Made by a program: the position numbers and the translations under genes. This document shows positions 1-8,970 of a stretch of 15,015 nucleotides of DNA, piece after piece. The notes under the pieces were generated by a model. The model worked only from the letters and a program-made list of their open reading frames with translations. It made no database searches and was not told where the DNA came from. The stretch lies in NCBI GenBank assembly GCA_022592435.1, contig JABYQS010000709.1, positions 1 through 15,015 on the forward strand, read 5' to 3'. How positions within the stretch are numbered: position 1 is the stretch's first letter; every line of letters starts with the position of its first letter. Source of the DNA: Cerioporus squamosus (lineage: Eukaryota; Basidiomycota; Agaricomycetes; Polyporales; Polyporaceae).

Positions 1-104
1 GAACCATGAAGGGAATGGTGCGGAGATGGTCAGATGGTTTTCGGAATGGTCGGTGACGGTGGTGGTGTACTTTCTGTCGGTGAGGAGACTTTTGTCAGTG
101 GTGA

Positions 105-137
105 CCCCCAGTGAAATCTGCGTCGGATTGAGCAGGG
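105..137 (+). repeat. Left terminal inverted repeat of the Tnp2 element
   Basis: The 33 bases match the reverse complement of 3932-3964 with one difference (C versus T at base 17 of the repeat). Similarity continues weakly inward: both ends have CTCACG a few bases further in, offset by a small indel. Outside, the sequences diverge at once apart from the TGA duplication at 102-104, which fixes the element end at the first C of the CCCCC run. Confidence 0.88.
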
Positions 138-473
138 GCTCACGGAAATGCTCGGCGTGTGGCGGTATTTACACGGTCATGGGTCCCAAAGAAGCCTTGA
201 CACGTCTATTTTTGGCGCGTCGCACCAATCTTTCCTTCTGTCCATGACAACTGTCTTGTCGACGCCAAATGGCCCCAGCAGACCCGGCTGTGGTCATGCC
301 GTGTCGATGGGTGTCCCATGTACAGCTATGTGGCTTAGAACACAATGCAGACTTGATACATCGCTTTCTCATCTCTTCTGTGCGCAACTTGTCTCTTGCC
401 AGAACACCACTGTCCTCTACCCTTTGTCTTCTGCTTCTATCTCGTCGTCCCGCCATCATCTCGCCGCACTGCC
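138..473 (+). other. 5' non-coding part of the Tnp2 element
   Basis: This lies between the left terminal repeat and the transposase start. It becomes pyrimidine-rich over about 365-470, as expected for a fungal promoter and 5' untranslated region. Short open frames here show no recognisable motif and I take them as chance. No TATA box is clear enough to call. Confidence 0.45.
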
Positions 474-698
474 ATGGAAAGAAAGCGCAAGGAACGCCAG
501 GATGATGCCTCGGGCCATTTCTGTGACTGCCAGCAATGCTGCGGCGTGGTGAGGCGACCCCTGGGTGCAACCACCTACCGCGAGCACACCAAGTTCTGCA
601 CAAACCCGCTCATGAATACAATCAAGAGGTTCCTGGGCAGGGCACTGAATATTTGCGCGCCTGGGCCATCGTCAAATGCCTAGCGTAGGCGCGTAGAG

Positions 699-757
699 GT
701 GAGTTGAAGCGCATACATTCACTTTGGTACCACATGTATGTAACTGCACTCTCGCAG
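699..757 (+). other. Predicted intron 1 of the Tnp2 transposase
   Basis: The donor is GTGAGT at 699-704 and the acceptor CGCAG ends at 757. The intron is 59 nt, with TGTAAC as a possible branch site about 15 nt before the acceptor. It joins the frame starting at 474 to the main frame at 758 in phase 0. The weakness is that the TAG at 681-683 lies upstream of the donor, so splicing here does not remove it. No other GT donor that I could see in 604-680 joins the two frames. Confidence 0.5.
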
Positions 758-3169
758 AATCTTGCTGGTGCTGGTTCATCTGGATCAGGACCGGCTTGCA
801 GTGCGACCCCTCCTCCAGACCCTGAGAGAGACTCGCCGCTGCCTGACAAGGATCCTCTGCCGCCGCCCGACGAAGAACCTGCGCCACCGTCAGATGAAGA
901 CCCTCTCCCCTTCCAGGATGACGAGGAGAAGGAAGAGGAGCCCAGCCCGGAGGACGAGGAGGAACCGCCGTACAGCTGGTACGAGGAGACAGGTGCCCCA
1001 CGCAAGATCCACATCAACGATGTGAAGGAGGCGCAAGTGTTCGTGGATGCTCTCAAGGATGCAACACTGAACTCCGGTCTGGACAAGGAGACCATCTGGC
1101 ATATGAGGCACCCCCTACGCAAGTTCCCCGACCTTGCCAACAACCCTGTTCTGAGACTCGCCCTTCGCCACTTCATTGATAATGGTCACAGCGAGAAGAC
1201 GTTCCGCAAGAACTGCCCATATGCGATGGAGTTCGATCCGACACTCGAGCTGCCCACACTCGAGCGGTTGGAGAGGATCGTGGAGGAGCTGAGCAGTGTC
1301 GTCCCCATCAAGATGGACATGTGTCCGCAGTTGTGCATCGCGTACACCGGCCCCTACAGTGACCTGGAGCGCTGCCCCAAGTGCAAGGAGCATGAGGAAC
1401 ACTACAAGATCCTTGACGGGAAGCGTGTTCCGCTGTGCACATTCAACATACACCTGCTGGGCCCGCTGGCCCAAGCTCTCTTCGCATCAGCGGACGACGC
1501 GGAGCGCATGCATCATCGCGTGGAAGCTCTGAAGAAGTTGCAGGATGCTTTGGATGCTGGCGACACACCCGATATCGCAGATGACTGCTTCTTTGGCAAC
1601 AACTATCTTGACGTGGCTGGCAACACCATCAAACTCGACAATCTCACTCTGATGTTCTCTGTGGATGGCGTGCAGCTCTACAAGATGAAACAATCAGACT
1701 GCTGGATCTACATCTGGGTCCTGCTGGATCTGTCTCCCAAGGTCCGCTACAAGAAACACTATGTCCTACCTGGAGCTGTCATTCCAGGACCAAACAAACC
1801 GCAAGACCTGAACTCATTCTTGCTGCCTGGGCTCTATCACATCGCTGCGCTCCAGAATGAGGGCCTCAAGATCTGGGACGCCGCACAGAAGCGTCTTCGT
1901 GTGATGCGTCCCATCATTGTCTTCGCCACTGCGGACTCTGTCGCCATGGCTATCATCGACGGCATGGTCGGGCACAGCGGAGCCCACGGATGTCGACGAT
2001 TCTGTGGCATGCGCGGTCGACATCGTCGAGGAGAGGGCCACTACTATCCTGCGGTGCTCAAGCTGTTCGACCCCGGTCCTGGAAACGACCACCCAGACAT
2101 CACAGTCACAGAGCTCTTCCAGACTGAAGACGATCCTCGTCAACGCTACAAGGAGGCCTTGGCCCACGTCGTCGCATCCAAGCCCTCGATCTTCAGTGGC
2201 CTTCCCGTGAATGTTGGCATCCCAACCTGCTTCCCAGGCGACATTATGCATCACCTCTCCCTCAATGTCACCGACATCATGATCAAGCTGTTCTGTGGGA
2301 CCTTCAAGCACAACAAGCCTGAGGACTGGCCATGGGCTTTCTTGCTCGACGGCAAGCTCTGGGATGCACACGACGAGTTGGTCGCGGCCATCACTCTCCT
2401 TCCTGGCTCCTTGGACCGACCACCACGGAACATCGCCAAGAAGATGAATAGCGGATACAAGGCTTGGGAGTTCATGTATTACTTCTATGGGATCTTGCCT
2501 GGACTTGCCTGGGCGACAATGGATGAGGAGTACTACAAACACTACTGCAAGCTGGTCACTGGTGCTCGCTTCTGTCTGCTTGTTGAGCAGCCGATCGGAT
2601 TGCGCGCGCACTACAATAAGCTCCTTGTCGAGTTTGTTCAGGAATTCGAGGAGAAGTACTACGCACGCCGCCTGGACCGCCTGCACTTCTGCCGCCCCAG
2701 CATTCACCTCCTCCTCCACCTCGTCCCTGAAGCTGTGTGCGCTGGTCCGCAGTGGCTGATGGAGAACGCCATCGGCCATCTCACATGTGAGATCTGCTCT
2801 CACGTCTACCCTTATGCCAATCTTTCCGAGCGTGCAACACGGTGCTGCCAGATCTGCGCTCTATACAATACCTACCCCGAGCTCACTGATCCAGAGCGCC
2901 TCCCTGAGGGTGCCGTGCTGCTGGGCGATGGCTATGTGCTTCTGGAGTGGGGTCAGGACAAGGTCGCACGCCAGGTGCAAGGCTCTGAGGCAGCTGCACT
3001 CGTCTCCTATCTGAATGATCACGGTGTGGATGTCCCAGCGAACTGGCAGCCTGGTGTCTGGAAGTACGCGCATATGCAGCTGCCAAATGGCCAGATCGCG
3101 CGTACTGCGTTCAGGGAATGCCGGGGCGAAGCACGCAGTAAGGCGGTCCATCGGTCACGCATGATTAAG

Positions 3170-3218
3170 GTATGTACTACAACTGGTGTCGAAGCCCTTC
3201 AGTACGACTCACAGGCAG
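3170..3218 (+). other. Predicted intron 2 of the Tnp2 transposase
   Basis: The donor is GTATGT at 3170 and the acceptor GGCAG ends at 3218, with CGACTCAC upstream as a plausible branch region. The 49-nt length is typical of basidiomycete introns. The flanking exons join in phase 0, connecting HRSRMIK to GNLKLKDNSFSEVQ. The nearby alternative acceptor at 3214 would break the frame. Without splicing, translation continues to a stop at about 3292. Confidence 0.75.
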
Positions 3219-3576
3219 GGCAATCTCAAGCTCAAGGACAACAGCTTCTCAGAAGTGCAGTACTTCTTTTGCCTGAAGGTCCCCCAACCTGATGGTACCA
3301 TTGAAGAACGCACCCTCGCAATGCTCTCGGACTTCACCGCAATTGATCCGGAAATCGCGCGCAAGATGCATGGTGTCCTGCTCACTTGCCGCTATCAAGG
3401 TGCGCTTGGTTGTGGATGCCACAGAGATTGCCTCGGTCGTCGCAATGATCCCATTGCCCCCGCGGGCTTCGGAGGTTGCTCAACCCGACTTTGCAGTGTG
3501 GTACTCGGGATGTCATTTTGTTTTGGAGAAGTTGTACTACTTTGCATTGTGCCATACTGCGTTACATGCGTCTTAG

Positions 3577-3931
3577 AGGCCCAAAGTCATTTGGGAACTC
3601 ACACCATACAACTCTGTTTCGCAACACAGCTCCACTTTCTAACGCACCTCCCTCGGGCCCTTTGCATGCAGTGACTGGTGCACGTGGTGTCTTTGCGGGC
3701 GGGGGCTTATTGTATCATATTGTACCGTAAATTGGACCAAATCCCACCCCATTCGCATCATGCGCACCGCGCCCGAGCCGCTACGACCCAATAGGCGCAC
3801 TACGCGTGCGACATATGGTCATGTACAATCTTGGGACTGGTACATACGGCGGAATACAGCGCTGCCGTAGATACATTGTTATTTCGTGAATCTATGTAAC
3901 ATACGAGAATTTACGCTGGGGTACGTGAGTA
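3577..3931 (+). other. 3' non-coding and subterminal part of the Tnp2 element
   Basis: This runs from the end of the transposase reading frame to the right terminal repeat. It contains an AT-rich stretch (about 3706-3733) that could serve transcript end formation, and GC-rich DNA at about 3760-3815. I see no second gene, so a TnpA-like partner is not encoded in this copy. Confidence 0.45.
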
Positions 3932-3964
3932 CCCTGCTCAATCCGACACAGATTTCACTGGGGG
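3932..3964 (-). repeat. Right terminal inverted repeat of the Tnp2 element
   Basis: This is the reverse complement of the left repeat, with 32 of 33 positions matching. It ends in GGGGG, followed directly by TGA (3965-3967), the second copy of the target-site duplication. Confidence 0.88.
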
Positions 3965-3967
3965 TGA

Positions 3968-4609
3968 CCATGGAGAGAACAGCAGAAGTTGAGACTCTGA
4001 CTCTGAGGGGGGAACAGAAATCTAAATTGTCTGCTGCAGCTCGACGATACAAAACCAAATGCTTGTAGCTACGGCAGAACCTCTCAGAACCCTCGATAAT
4101 GCCATCCTCTCCGAACGTTCCCTTGCCATTTGTCCTGCGCATGGACCCCCGAGCTCTGTTAACCAATTCTGGCCTACCACAGTGCGCGCCAAGCCCCGAC
4201 GTGTCCATAGCGCCAGCGACCGACGTTTACCCAAGATAGTGGCATGGAGCTCCCAGCTCAAAAATAACCACCCAGCCAATGATAGGCTCCCTAACGCTAA
4301 AAGGCGTGCTTGGAGGACTGTGGAACCACGCGGATGCTTGGAAGCCCAGATGTCTGTCCTGGTTTGCAGACACAAGCTCGCTGACAGGGCCCTACTCGAA
4401 GGACTCCGATGAGAAAGGGGGAGCCGAGGTGGGAAGACGAGGGCCATCGACAGTGAGCAGAAGGAGTGCACGGGGACGTCGGAAAGGCCGCAGTGAGTTG
4501 ACGGACAAGGGCGGAGACTGCAATGATAGCATGCGGAACTGGCGGGAACAGGGAGCAGACTATCGGCGGGCGAAAAATCCGTGCATAGGCTGGGTAGGTG
4601 CTCATCATT
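3968..4609. other. No gene recognised
   Basis: This is flanking DNA outside the Tnp2 element, mixed in composition and with normal CpG content. Open frames occur on both strands, including a 215-codon one on the - strand. They are low-complexity (Ser/Leu/Arg-rich) with no family motif, and the overlapping opposite frames look equally good. Confidence 0.4.
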
Positions 4610-4760
4610 GTCACTCGCAAGTATGCAAACTTCCCAACTTAAACTCATACTCGTGTGAGTATCTCCCACGAGTACACTTGCACTTGCAAGTCATGAGTAT
4701 GCTTGCAAGTAAATAAAGTGGCGAGTAGTTCATGGGTACTTGTGAGTACTTACATAGTAT
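4610..4760. repeat. Cluster of short palindromes (ACTCG and ACTTGCAAGT types)
   Basis: ACTTGCAAGT at 4682-4691 is a perfect 10-base palindrome, partly repeated at 4701-4710. TACTCGTG (4648-4655) pairs with CACGAGTA (4667-4674) around an 11-base loop. GAGTA/AGTAC words recur through 4730. This density resembles subterminal motifs of a non-autonomous DNA transposon, but I could not define ends or a target duplication. Confidence 0.4.
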
Positions 4761-4821
4761 TACGGTACACGACATAGCAGGCATTGATGATACATGGAGC
4801 AGGAGAGGATACAACTATGTA

Positions 4822-5406
4822 CTACTGTGCTAGACTCTGGTCCATCTCTACAAGCTCTGGAACACTGTCCGAGTCCGAATTTGACCCAGCAAAGTTGCGG
4901 CCCAGGCCATCCCATCCTGCGCTGGGCAGGGTGAAGGAGCCCATGTAGTACAAGCTGGGTCTTGAAGATGGGAAATGTACACACGTTCTTGGGAGACCCA
5001 AGTGTCCACATCTGGACCAGGCTGGCGAGCACATTCCACAGCTGCAGCTTGCTGAGAATGTCCACTCTACAGCCATGGAGGAGGAGCTTATGCAAGGCAT
5101 GGCAAGAAGCTGTCAATAACGATGAGCACCAGGATGAGTATCAGACATGATGGCACTTACAAGCATGTATTGAGTGATCCCACGGACAACGTCTCGCAGT
5201 CAGTCAGCTGGCAGCGTGCAGATTGCGGGGACCTCGAGGCAAAGTTGGACAGTTGTGTTGGTAAGATGTGCAATGTTGGGGACACGCCCACCACCAAAGA
5301 CTTGGGCAGCAGCGCCAAGGAAGGAGTCTAGGGCAAAGAGAACGGCAGACATATCAGAGAGGGTGTCTTGCTGAGCCGAAGCTCCAGAGTGGGAGGGCTG
5401 AGGCAT
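4822..5406 (-). pseudogene. Broken candidate gene of unknown function
   Basis: I do not recognise this protein. On the - strand a TATAAAG-like box (about 5450-5456) lies roughly 45 bases upstream of ATG at 5404-5406. The first frame has good codon structure (a stretch such as ALDSFLGAAAQVFGGG) and stops at TGA 5200-5202. The same frame stays open past that stop (LRDVVRGITQYML) up to a GTAAGT donor at 5160. An acceptor ending in GACAG at 5110 gives a 51-nt intron in phase 0 into a frame ending at TAG 4822-4824. Within the second exon a different frame (5116 downward, ALHKLLLHGCRV) has more GC at third positions, suggesting a frameshift as well. A decayed gene is my best reading; chance open frames remain possible. 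Confidence 0.33.
5110..5160 (-). other. Possible intron in the broken candidate gene
   Basis: Read on the - strand it has a GTAAGT donor, a TTGACAG acceptor and a length of 51 nt, matching the intron size in the transposase gene. It joins two open frames in phase 0. It is only as good as the gene model that contains it. Confidence 0.35.
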
Positions 5407-6105
5407 TGTAGAGAGAGCGACTTAGAAGGGTGGCAGACTTACCTTTTGACTCTTTATACCCCTGCAGCCCCTCCGAACACACTCCCAAACCACCATACAA
5501 TGCCCTGGACTCTCTTTCCTCAGATGTCAAAGCAAGCCAAGGCGATTGGAGTGCCACACGCTAGTATGGGCTGTTGCGTATGGTCATTGGCTGTGGCCTT
5601 GGTTGTCAGATTTAGAGCGCAAAAGCGAATTCGGGAGCTCCGAAGAGCGGTGTGAATGACAAATGCTGCAGAAGCTGTATTGTGTGGCTATGCTGTTTGT
5701 GGAGGGCAGGCATATGTGGTTTGAAGCTGACCCTGTGACGGACGAACTTACAATGGATAGTTCAGCCGATGTAGTGCAGAGGGCGACAAGAGCGAGGCAA
5801 GAATGGAGGGGGGAAGGAGAGCACGACTGAGGTGCAGCCAAACCAGAGGCCCAGGCATATAGGGCAGATAGGCTGCCGCAAATATTGGGGGCCCTGTCAA
5901 GAGGACCGTTCATCCAACCCAGCCTGGACAGCAGCGGGATCAACCCCTGTTTAACTCCTGGAGCCATGGGTTTCGCTGTCAAAGCATTCTGCTGGTGTCA
6001 CCAGGAGACATCGGTACTGAGTACTTGCCCTACTCCAGTACCAAGGCCCAATAGGAACAAGGAGGAGGTATGTGGCATCTGCAGATGGATGTGTATACTG
6101 CTAAT
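5407..6105. other. No gene recognised between the candidate gene and the copia element
   Basis: This holds the TATA-like box of the - strand candidate (about 5450-5456) and otherwise short, motif-free frames on both strands. It ends at the outer edge of the copia left LTR, and the last five bases (CTAAT) are not repeated at the other side of the retrotransposon. Confidence 0.4.
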
Positions 6106-6527
6106 TGTTAGCTGCAGTGCGCCTCAGAGCGATCACAATGGCCTATGTCGAGCTCTGTGAAGTCTTATACATTGACAAAAGCATATCTACACACCTATGT
6201 CGAGCTCTGTGAAGTCTGGGGACTCCAGAGCTCGACGAGCGCGCTGTCTACGGTGCGGGTTACATAAGCTATACAGTACCAGCAGCCACAGCGCCCAGGA
6301 AATCAACAAAAGCGAAAAGTAAAAAAGCAGTGAAGACCAAGAGGTCGAGTGTTCAATCCCGGGAGTGTGCAAAGAATAAAATATGTAGAAGCGCCAATAT
6401 CTCAAAGAGGAATGAAGGCGTCAAGTAGTCGTGTGGAGCGCCAATAGAGCGCACTGCAATAGTCCCCTGGTGCAAGTATGGACTTGACGCGGGCACAGGA
6501 ACCGGAGATAGAGCTCCGAGTTCAACA
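6106..6527 (-). repeat. 3' LTR of the copia element
   Basis: 422 bp, read on the + strand from TGTTAGCTGCAG to GAGTTCAACA. On the coding strand this gives the usual TGTTG start and TAACA end. It contains a 24-bp direct repeat (6142-6165 and 6194-6217). It differs from the 5' LTR by about ten substitutions and one extra A. Four of the differences sit together, where this copy has AATAG and the other TTTTT. Confidence 0.93.
6142..6217. repeat. 24-bp direct repeat inside the copia LTR
   Basis: CCTATGTCGAGCTCTGTGAA plus AGTCT-type continuation occurs at 6142-6165 and 6194-6217, a period of 52 bases. The 5' LTR has the same pair, with one mutated base (A for G) in its first copy. Tandem motifs in an LTR can be regulatory, but nothing here shows that. 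Confidence 0.8.
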
Positions 6528-6536
6528 CTCCCCCCT
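6528..6536 (-). promoter_or_regulatory. Polypurine tract
   Basis: On the coding strand AGGGGGGAG lies directly against the 3' LTR start (TGTTG). This is where an RNase-H-resistant purine primer for plus-strand DNA synthesis is expected. Confidence 0.75.
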
Positions 6537-6542
6537 GACCGG

Positions 6543-7853
6543 TCAAGTCCCCAATCCCAGCATCCTGCACATCTCGAGCACCTTTGGCTTGGGCAGCGAC
6601 TTGGTGAGGATGTCAGCCGGCATGTCCGAGGTGCGCAGATGGATGACCTCAATCCGGCCCTTGGCTACTTCATCCCGGAGCCAGTAGAAGTGCAAATCGA
6701 GGTGCTTCATACGGCCATGGTGCTCGGGATTTTTCGCAACAGAGAGCACGGAGAGGTTGTCGATCCTGAGCCGGGAGGCTGAGGAGACATCGAACCCAAA
6801 CTTCGTGAGCAGGTTGCGCAGCCAGAGGATCTCCTGGCCAGCAGCAACTGCTGCGACAAACTCGGCCTCTGTGGTGGACAGTGCAACAATGGACTGCAGA
6901 TGACTCGACCAAGAGATCGCACCTGTGCCCATCTTGATGACATACCCAGAGGTCGAGCGACCGGTGTCTGGGCAGCCTGCATGGTCCGCATCCGTGTAGG
7001 AGGTGAAGAGCTCGGAGTCCGATGAAGGGGAGTATGTGAGCTTGTAGTCGAGCGTCCCCTTGATGTACCGGAAGAGGTGCTTGACCGCCTTCCAGTGTGT
7101 CATGCCAGGGTTTGTCGAGAAGCGAGCAAGGTTGCCCACGGTGCGAGCGATGTCCGGACGAGTTGCGACTGCCAGGTAGAAGAGCAAGCCAACAGCCTGG
7201 CCATACGGGATGTCCTGCATCTCCCGAACATCCGCTGGTGTCTTGGGGCTCATGTCCGCGCTGAGGCGAAGGCCTGGGTCCATCGGAGTGCCGACAGGGT
7301 CGCAGTTGGAGAAGCCATACCGCTCGAGGATGTCGAGTGCATACTGCCGCTGTGAGATGGAAAGGGAACACTTCGAGCGGTCACGCTCAATCTTGACTCC
7401 GAGGAGCCAGGACGTCGGACCAAGGTCACGGAGCTTGAAGTGCGCACGCAGCTCGTCCTTGACGCGCTGAATAGCGTCCTTGGACTTTGCTGCAACGGTG
7501 ATGTCGTCAACAAAGACAGGGATGATGACACGCACTCCGTCTCGAAGGTAGACCCAGACACTGTGCTCACAGACAAGTCGATCAAAGCCAAGCTTTGTCA
7601 GGACCTCATGCAGCTTCTCGTGCCAGCAGCGGCCAGCCTGCTTGAGGCCGTAGAGCGACTTGCGAAGTCGCCAGACCCACTCGGGGGTCTTCTCCTCGAA
7701 GCCCTCGGGCTGCTTCATGTAGACCTCCTCCTTGAGCTCGCCGTTGAGATAGGCAGAGGAGATGTCCACCGACTTGAGCTCGAGGTCCTCCAGCACAGCA
7801 AGGGCAAGGATGGCTCGGATCGACGCCCACTTGGGAGTAGGGGCGAAGGTTTT
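6543..7853 (-). pseudogene. pol: Reverse transcriptase catalytic core and RNase H
   Basis: The longest intact block of pol. The RT part has SVDISSAYLNGEL, YGLKQAGRCWHEKL and the catalytic FVDD box at 7503-7514, the copia version of YxDD, followed by LGVKIERD. RNase H follows with SYTDADHAGCPDTGRSTSGYV, STTEAEFVA and RIDNLS, the last being the usual DN site. It ends with ADILTKSLPKPK near the stop at 6543-6545, just inside the purine tract. The gene would copy genomic RNA into cDNA inside the particle. Catalytic motifs look intact here, but the frame lesions upstream would prevent translation as one polyprotein. Confidence 0.93.
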
Positions 7854-7861
7854 GACAAATT

Positions 7862-8281
7862 TTAGTCAAAACCAGGACACTGGGAGAAGCCCTTGGCAAC
7901 AAGGCGACCCTTGTACCGCTTGATCGAGCCGTCCGCATTGCGCTTCACCCGGAAGACCCACCGAGAACCGATGGCCTTGCGTCCGGGAGGCAGCTGAACA
8001 AGCTGGAACGTGCCGTTCTCGACGAGGGACTGGATCTCATCCTGTGCAGCCTTGAGCCACCGCTCTCGCTCGTCTGGCTCGAGCTTCATGACCTCCGAGA
8101 TTGACCGAGGCTCACCAAAGTGCTCCTGGCTTGCCTTGAACGCATGCTTGACCGCAGACTCAAAGGCAACAGCCAGAGCATCGTCGTACGAGAGGTAATC
8201 AACCTGCTCATTGGAGTAGACGTGCTCAATGCCGGCCATCATTGCCTCGAGCGAGCACTCAAAGACGTCCTCATGACCATC
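7862..8281 (-). pseudogene. pol: N-terminal part of the copia reverse transcriptase
   Basis: This carries the conserved lead-in to reverse transcriptase: EPRSISEVMKLEPDERERWLKAAQDE, LVENGTFQLVQLPPG, IGSRWVFRVKRNADGSIKRYKGRLVAKGFSQ. It stops at GFD followed by TAA (about 7862-7867), where related elements carry a Y codon and continue. Besides the stop, one base is missing or extra before the next segment (KTFAPTPKWASIR, from 7853 downward). Confidence 0.88.
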
Positions 8282-8970
8282 CGCCAGGCTTCCTCGTGAG
8301 CTGATGGACGTCCAGCTGGGTGCGGTGCGGCTGGCGCAGGTGCAGGAGGCTGTGGGACGACCGGGGCAGGTGCAGGAGGTGCAGGAGGGCTTGGAGCGCG
8401 TGATGACGGAGCAGGAGAGCCGTCGTGCGGAGCACCGGGTGCAGGTGCAGGTGCAGGAGGCGCAGGAGGTGCAGGATCATCCGAGTCCGCTCCCCCCTGA
8501 TCAGGCAGCTCTGGCACATCCGGTACGTCGTCAGGAGTGTCGTCCGCATCCTCAGGCGCACCGGGGATGTGCACCTCGTCGAGTGGAAGGCCAAAGACGT
8601 TGATGAAGGGCGAGTTGCCAGGAAAGCAGCGCTCGTCGAAGACAGCATGCGAAGAGATGATGAACTTCTTCGCAGCAGGATCCCAGAACCGCCAGGCCTC
8701 TGTCCCCTCGGGGTAGCCCACGAAGATGCACTTCCTCGAGTGCGACTCGAGTGCCTTCCGGTCCTTCTTGCGCACCAGCACATAGGCCAGGCAGCCGAAA
8801 ACACGGAAGTACGAGACATCCGGTTTGCGTCCATCTCCCTTCCACGCAGTGTAGGGAATGCCGCCGTTCAGCGCAGAAGTGGGCATGCGGTTGCGTGTGT
8901 GGACGAAGGTGGAGACGGCGTGGCCCCAGAACGAAGGAGGGAGCTTCGACTGCACAAGGAGAGCTGTGGC
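8276..8970 (-). pseudogene. pol: Integrase C-terminal part and Pro/Ala-rich linker
   Basis: This continues integrase in the next frame (SKLPPSFWGHAV, PYTAWKGDGRKPDVSYFRVFGC, RKCIFVGYPEGTEAWRFWDP), the conserved copia segment after the catalytic core. It is followed by an acidic stretch and a long Pro/Ala-rich spacer (about 8310-8480) before reverse transcriptase. Such a variable linker is normal between integrase and reverse transcriptase in copia elements. At about 8276-8300 the frame must shift by one base to continue as GHEDVFECSLEAMM. Confidence 0.87.
8310..8480 (-). repeat. Low-complexity repeat coding for the Pro/Ala linker of pol
   Basis: On the + strand this is a run of GCAGGTGCAGGAG-like units, about 6-15 bases and irregular. 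On the coding strand it yields PAPAP and APPAPP stretches with Ser and His. It is likely prone to length change by slippage. It is internal to the retrotransposon and not a separate element. Confidence 0.7.

Larger units (their letters stand above)
474..3576 (+). pseudogene. Tnp2-family transposase, three exons, with in-frame stop and frameshift
   Basis: Transposase of the Tnp2 (CACTA/EnSpm) family, which would cut and rejoin element ends in the nucleus. Proposed exons are 474-698, 758-3169 and 3219-3576. The start ATG at 474 has a strong GCCATGG context and opens a basic, Cys/His-rich segment (C-x-C-x2-C, then TYREH and FC). Exon 2 starts with a Pro/Asp/Glu-rich stretch. It then has a zinc-binding-like segment (MCPQLC then CPKC, about 1319-1390) and the Tnp2 core with SVDGVQLY (1658-1681), YKKHYVLPGAVIPGPNKP and GHSGAHGCRRFCG. 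Likely catalytic residues are D at 1664-1666, D at 1934-1936 and E at 2762-2764 (in LMENAIG). A second cysteine cluster (CEIC, CCQIC) follows at about 2785-2860. Exon 3 holds the C-terminal FSEVQYFF segment. Oddities: TAG at 681-683 lies inside exon 1, and near 3390-3402 the reading frame must shift by one base to reach KVRLVVDATEIASVVAMIP. The family call is firm; the exon 1 splice is less certain. Confidence 0.82.
105..3964 (+). mobile_element. Full-length Tnp2/CACTA-like (CMC) DNA transposon
   Basis: A 3860-bp element bounded by near-perfect terminal inverted repeats (105-137 and 3932-3964), flanked by the direct triplet TGA at 102-104 and 3965-3967. It encloses one transposase gene of the Tnp2 family on the + strand. 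A 3-bp target duplication is what the CACTA/EnSpm group makes, so boundaries, duplication and gene type agree. The termini start CCCCCAGTGAAATCTG rather than the CACTA that names the group. The gene has an apparent stop and a frameshift, so this copy is probably not autonomous. The boundaries are read directly; the family assignment comes from the transposase. Confidence 0.87.

Noticed and set aside
1814..2803. 329-codon frame antisense to the transposase
   Set aside because: It mirrors the codon structure of the Tnp2 exon, and the + strand carries the conserved Tnp2 motifs.
4022..4669. 215-codon open frame on the - strand
   Set aside because: Low-complexity Ser/Leu/Arg composition, no motif, and equally long frames on the opposite strand.
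6340..6362. GTTCAATCC in the copia LTR, like a tRNA B box or SINE promoter
   Set aside because: The bases around it do not form a T-arm stem and there is no matching A box or acceptor stem. It recurs only because both LTRs contain it.
8310..8480. GCAGGTGCAGG-type units considered as a CRISPR-like or regulatory array
   Set aside because: The units are irregular, have no spacers, and encode the Pro/Ala linker of pol in the correct frame.
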